This document shows positions 61,640-64,000 of a stretch of 64,000 nt of DNA, piece by piece. Source of the stretch: Shewanella marisflavi (lineage in GTDB: Bacteria; Pseudomonadota; Gammaproteobacteria; Enterobacterales; Shewanellaceae); contig NZ_JAKIKX010000012.1 in the NCBI RefSeq assembly GCF_023283925.1, forward strand, positions 26,834 to 90,833, in the 5' to 3' direction. The notes under the pieces were generated by a model. The model had not been told where the DNA came from and did not search any database. It saw only the letters and a program-made list of their open reading frames with translations. Position numbers and translations under genes: made by a program. Each line of letters begins with the position of its first letter. Position 1 is the first letter of the stretch.

Positions 61640-62959
61640 TTAACCGTTTTTCATAAAGGCCTCTATCTCAGCTATGGTGCGCGGCACCAGTTTCGATAGG
61701 TTGTCATGGCCGGTTGGGGTGACCAAGATATCATCCTCAATGCGAATCCCCATGCCTCGATAGGCGGCGGGCACGTCTAGCGCCGATTCTGGAATATAGA
61801 TCCCAGGCTCTATGGTAAAGACCATGCCAGGCTCAAGCAGGCGCCACTTACCCTCTGCATCGTGATAGGGGCCAACATCATGAACGTCCATCCCTAGCCA
61901 ATGCCCGGTTTTATGGACGGTAAAGCGTTTATAACTTTCGTTTGTCATTACCGCTTCTAGACTGCCTTCGAGTAGCCCCAGGTCAATCAGACCGCTCGCC
62001 ATTACTTCCATACAGGTTTGGTAGAGGTGATTCCAAGGAGTGCCCGGTTTTACCTTAGCAATCGCAGCATCGAGTGCATCGAGTACTATCTGGTAGATTG
62101 CCGCTTGAGCCCTGGTAAACTGACCGTTAACGGGATAACTGCGGGTGATATCGGCGGCATAGTGATTGAGCTCGGCGCCAGCATCGATCAGCAACATTTG
62201 CCCTGTCTGAGTCTGGCAAGCGTTCTCCTCATAATGCAGGCAGCAGGCGTTGTTACCTGCCGCAACAATGTTAGGGTAGGCGACATCGCTTGCACCATGT
62301 TTGGCGATGGCAAAATTAAAGGTGGCGGCCAGCTCTGCCTCATTAATACCTTCTCGGCAGGCACTCATTACTGCTTTATGACCGTCGACAGAGGCATTTA
62401 CGGCGGCGCGTATCGCTTGTTGCTCGGCTTCATCTTTGATCACCCGAAACGGGTGCAGATACTTAGCCAGTGGGGTAATGCTGCGGTAACATTTTGGAGT
62501 ATCGAAAGCACTGCTGTGGCGCTGAGCGTTACTCCACTCGAGTAACTTGTGATTAAAGCGGCCTAATTCGTCGCTGATAAAAAGCTGGCGCTGATCGGTG
62601 AGCTTCAGGCTTATGATCTTGTTTAACTCAGCAATGTCATAGGCCTGAGTGGCTCCATATTGCTCGATAGCCCCAGTGACGCCAGCCCGGGCGCCGAAGC
62701 TGATCTCTTGCTGTGGGTCCTTTGGTCTACAAAGCAGGATGTACTCTAGCTCATGCTCTTTGCCACGATATAGCAGCGCGACGGCATCGGGCTCATTGAA
62801 ACCCGTGAGATAAAGAAAGTCGTTGTCTTGACGAAAATGGTACTTAATATTCTTGCTGCGTACTTTTTGCTGATAACCCACAAGCATGACAAAACTGTCA
62901 GCGGGGAGACTATCCATGAGGCGTAGGCGTCTGGCCTGATAGATGGCACTGGATGACAT
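61640..62959 (-). CDS. Xaa-Pro aminopeptidase (aminopeptidase P)
   Basis: A 439-residue M24 metallopeptidase that removes N-terminal residues before proline. The N-terminal creatinase-like domain has FLYLTGFNEPDAVAL. Metal ligands lie in LIDAGAELNHYAADITRSYP (two Asp), HWLGMDVHDVG (His), FTIEPGIYIPE (Glu) and GIRIEDDILVT (Glu). Overall similarity is to PepP. It is not next to ubiH, the usual place of pepP, so it may be a second copy. It is divergent from gmhB. Confidence 0.88.
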   Translation of the reverse strand: MSSSAIYQARRLRLMDSLPADSFVMLVGYQQKVRSKNIKYHFRQDNDFLYLTGFNEPDAVALLYRGKEHELEYILLCRPKDPQQEISFGARAGVTGAIEQYGATQAYDIAELNKIISLKLTDQRQLFISDELGRFNHKLLEWSNAQRHSSAFDTPKCYRSITPLAKYLHPFRVIKDEAEQQAIRAAVNASVDGHKAVMSACREGINEAELAATFNFAIAKHGASDVAYPNIVAAGNNACCLHYEENACQTQTGQMLLIDAGAELNHYAADITRSYPVNGQFTRAQAAIYQIVLDALDAAIAKVKPGTPWNHLYQTCMEVMASGLIDLGLLEGSLEAVMTNESYKRFTVHKTGHWLGMDVHDVGPYHDAEGKWRLLEPGMVFTIEPGIYIPESALDVPAAYRGMGIRIEDDILVTPTGHDNLSKLVPRTIAEIEAFMKNG

Positions 62960-63131
62960 ACTGATACTCTGTTTTATGTTGGTTATTGTTAATCCGCTAA
63001 CTATATTTGCATATTGTATTCATTTCTAGCCTTGATTGATTTTATTCATCAATGTGCGGTGCATTTTGTTGATTCAAGTGTGATAATAATGCGTTATTAA
63101 TTATTGGTTCTGCCGAATTGGGGAAGTTTTC

Positions 63132-63686
63132 GTGAATCGTGCCGTATTCCTAGATAGAGATGGGGTTATTAATATCGACCATGGTTATGTCCATCAGGTT
63201 GATGATTTCGAATATGTTGAAGGTGTGTTCGATGCTTGCGCCGCCTTAAAGCAGCAAGGGTTTAAACTTGTGGTGGTTACCAATCAATCTGGCATTGCGC
63301 GTGGGCTTTACTCTGAAGATCAATTCCATACCCTGACCGAGTGGATGGATTGGAACTTTGCTGACAAAGGTGTTGAGCTCGATGGGATTTACTATTGCCC
63401 CCATCACAGTGAGAAAGGCATAGGTGAATATAAGCAAGACTGTGATTGTCGTAAGCCAAAGCCCGGTATGCTGAAAAGTGCGGCTCAGTTTTTAAAGATA
63501 GATTTGAGCCGTTCTGTCATGGTGGGCGATAAGCGTGATGACATGCTGGCGGCAGAGGCGGCGGGTGTACCTACGCGTATCCTAGTGCGTACAGGTAAAG
63601 AAGTGACCGAAGCAGCGGTGACGGCAGCGACCGTGGTGTTAGACTCCATTGCCGATGTGCCTGGGTATTTAGCTTCGTTAAAATAG
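63132..63686 (+). CDS. gmhB: D-glycero-beta-D-manno-heptose 1,7-bisphosphate 7-phosphatase
   Basis: A 184-residue HAD-superfamily phosphatase of the ADP-heptose pathway for LPS core. The HAD motif I is FLDRDGVIN, motif II VVTNQSGIARGLY and motif III VGDKRDDMLAAEAAG. The Cys/His zinc loop is YYCPHHSEKG then CDCRKPKPGM. The start is GTG 63132 with GGGGAAG upstream. It directly precedes an rRNA operon, an order also found in E. coli. Confidence 0.95.
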   Translation: MNRAVFLDRDGVINIDHGYVHQVDDFEYVEGVFDACAALKQQGFKLVVVTNQSGIARGLYSEDQFHTLTEWMDWNFADKGVELDGIYYCPHHSEKGIGEYKQDCDCRKPKPGMLKSAAQFLKIDLSRSVMVGDKRDDMLAAEAAGVPTRILVRTGKEVTEAAVTAATVVLDSIADVPGYLASLK

Positions 63687-63789
63687 GCCCAATAATTAGT
63701 TTTATGACCCTTAATCGGTGGTGAAATCACCGTATTGTTTGAACTTTGAGCAGTTGGGCTTTATTTATAAAACAATCTGCAAAAAGCCC

Positions 63790-63817
63790 TTGACGGGATG
63801 GCCGCGCTGAGTAGAAT
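63790..63817 (+). promoter_or_regulatory. rRNA operon promoter
   Basis: TTGACG (-35, 63790-63795) and TAGAAT (-10, 63812-63817) are separated by 16 bases, with a GC-rich discriminator after the -10 and an AT-rich UP-like tract before the -35. This is a typical stringently controlled rrn P1 layout. Confidence 0.82.
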
Positions 63818-64000
63818 ACGCAGCCCTAGCCACTTGGAACGGTTCGTAGAGAACACCAAGTCGGCACGCTCTTTAACAATTTATCAAGTAATCTGTGTGG
63901 ACATTCACAGGTGTTGAGTTAATCGAAAACGATTTATATCTCAATGCAACGATGAATGTTCATAGCAATATGTACAAACATTTAGATGATTCTTCCGAGT
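63818..64000 (+). ncRNA. rRNA operon leader, 16S gene beyond window end
   Basis: The leader contains the boxA-like sequence GCTCTTTAACA (63868-63878), which binds antitermination factors, followed by the ATTTATCAAGTAATCTGTGT stretch usual before gammaproteobacterial 16S genes. The window stops before the mature 16S 5' end. Confidence 0.8.

Overview
The window reads as a stretch of chromosome from a marine gammaproteobacterium, most likely Shewanella. The reasons are gene order and protein similarity judged by eye: tesA-ybbA-ybbP, yfcH-folX, pflBA-yfbV-ackA-pta, cysZ/smc-zipA-ligA, a DUF4212/ActP-type symporter followed by a DUF294 protein and a DnaQ-like exonuclease, and gmhB directly ahead of an rRNA operon. 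I saw no phage, no insertion sequence with a transposase, no CRISPR array and no tRNA. This is mostly core chromosome with several metabolic islets. No database search was run; family names come from recognised motifs and remembered homologues.

Layout. 1-10.7 kb: a truncated beta-helix lipoprotein, the TesA esterase divergent from the YbbA/YbbP exporter-like ABC pair, YfcH and FolX, an AI-2E-type permease, an RlmI-like methyltransferase and small hypotheticals, including a 32-residue ORF at 9519-9617. 10.7-22.5 kb: an anaerobic pyruvate/formate/acetate block (pta, ackA, yfbV, pflA, pflB), a DUF3360 membrane protein, and a formate-channel protein fused to a C-terminal CBS pair. Two palindromes of the PdhR type, AATTGGT-N3-ACCAATT, lie upstream of pflB and of the DUF3360 gene and suggest joint control by pyruvate. 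22.5-30.9 kb: a LysR regulator divergent from a YfcC carrier, a large TonB-dependent receptor, and an O-methyltransferase divergent from a TetR regulator with a candidate operator between them.

30.9-42.9 kb: cysK, an RDD membrane protein, a REC-REC-GGDEF diguanylate cyclase, a 54-bp inverted-repeat element flanked by TTAG, cysZ divergent from smc-zipA-ligA, and a DUF2919 protein. 42.9-53.9 kb: an HD-GYP phosphodiesterase, a YeeZ-like SDR, a DsbA-like protein, the acetate-type symporter module, an LRAT-like protein and FabH.

53.9-60.8 kb: a complete-looking hydroxyproline catabolic cluster. A GntR/FCD regulator, a ketoglutarate-semialdehyde dehydrogenase, a 4-hydroxyproline epimerase (Cys/Cys) and a DapA-family deaminase lie on the minus strand. 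Divergent from them are a Cys/Thr member of the proline racemase family (trans-3-hydroxy-L-proline dehydratase type) and a FAD-dependent D-amino-acid oxidase. The gap between the two arms holds a perfect ATTGTATACAAT palindrome; the same 12-mer recurs at 43159, upstream of the HD-GYP gene. 60.9-64 kb: a uracil-DNA-glycosylase-like protein with four cysteines, an aminopeptidase P, GmhB, and an rrn promoter and leader that end just before the 16S gene.
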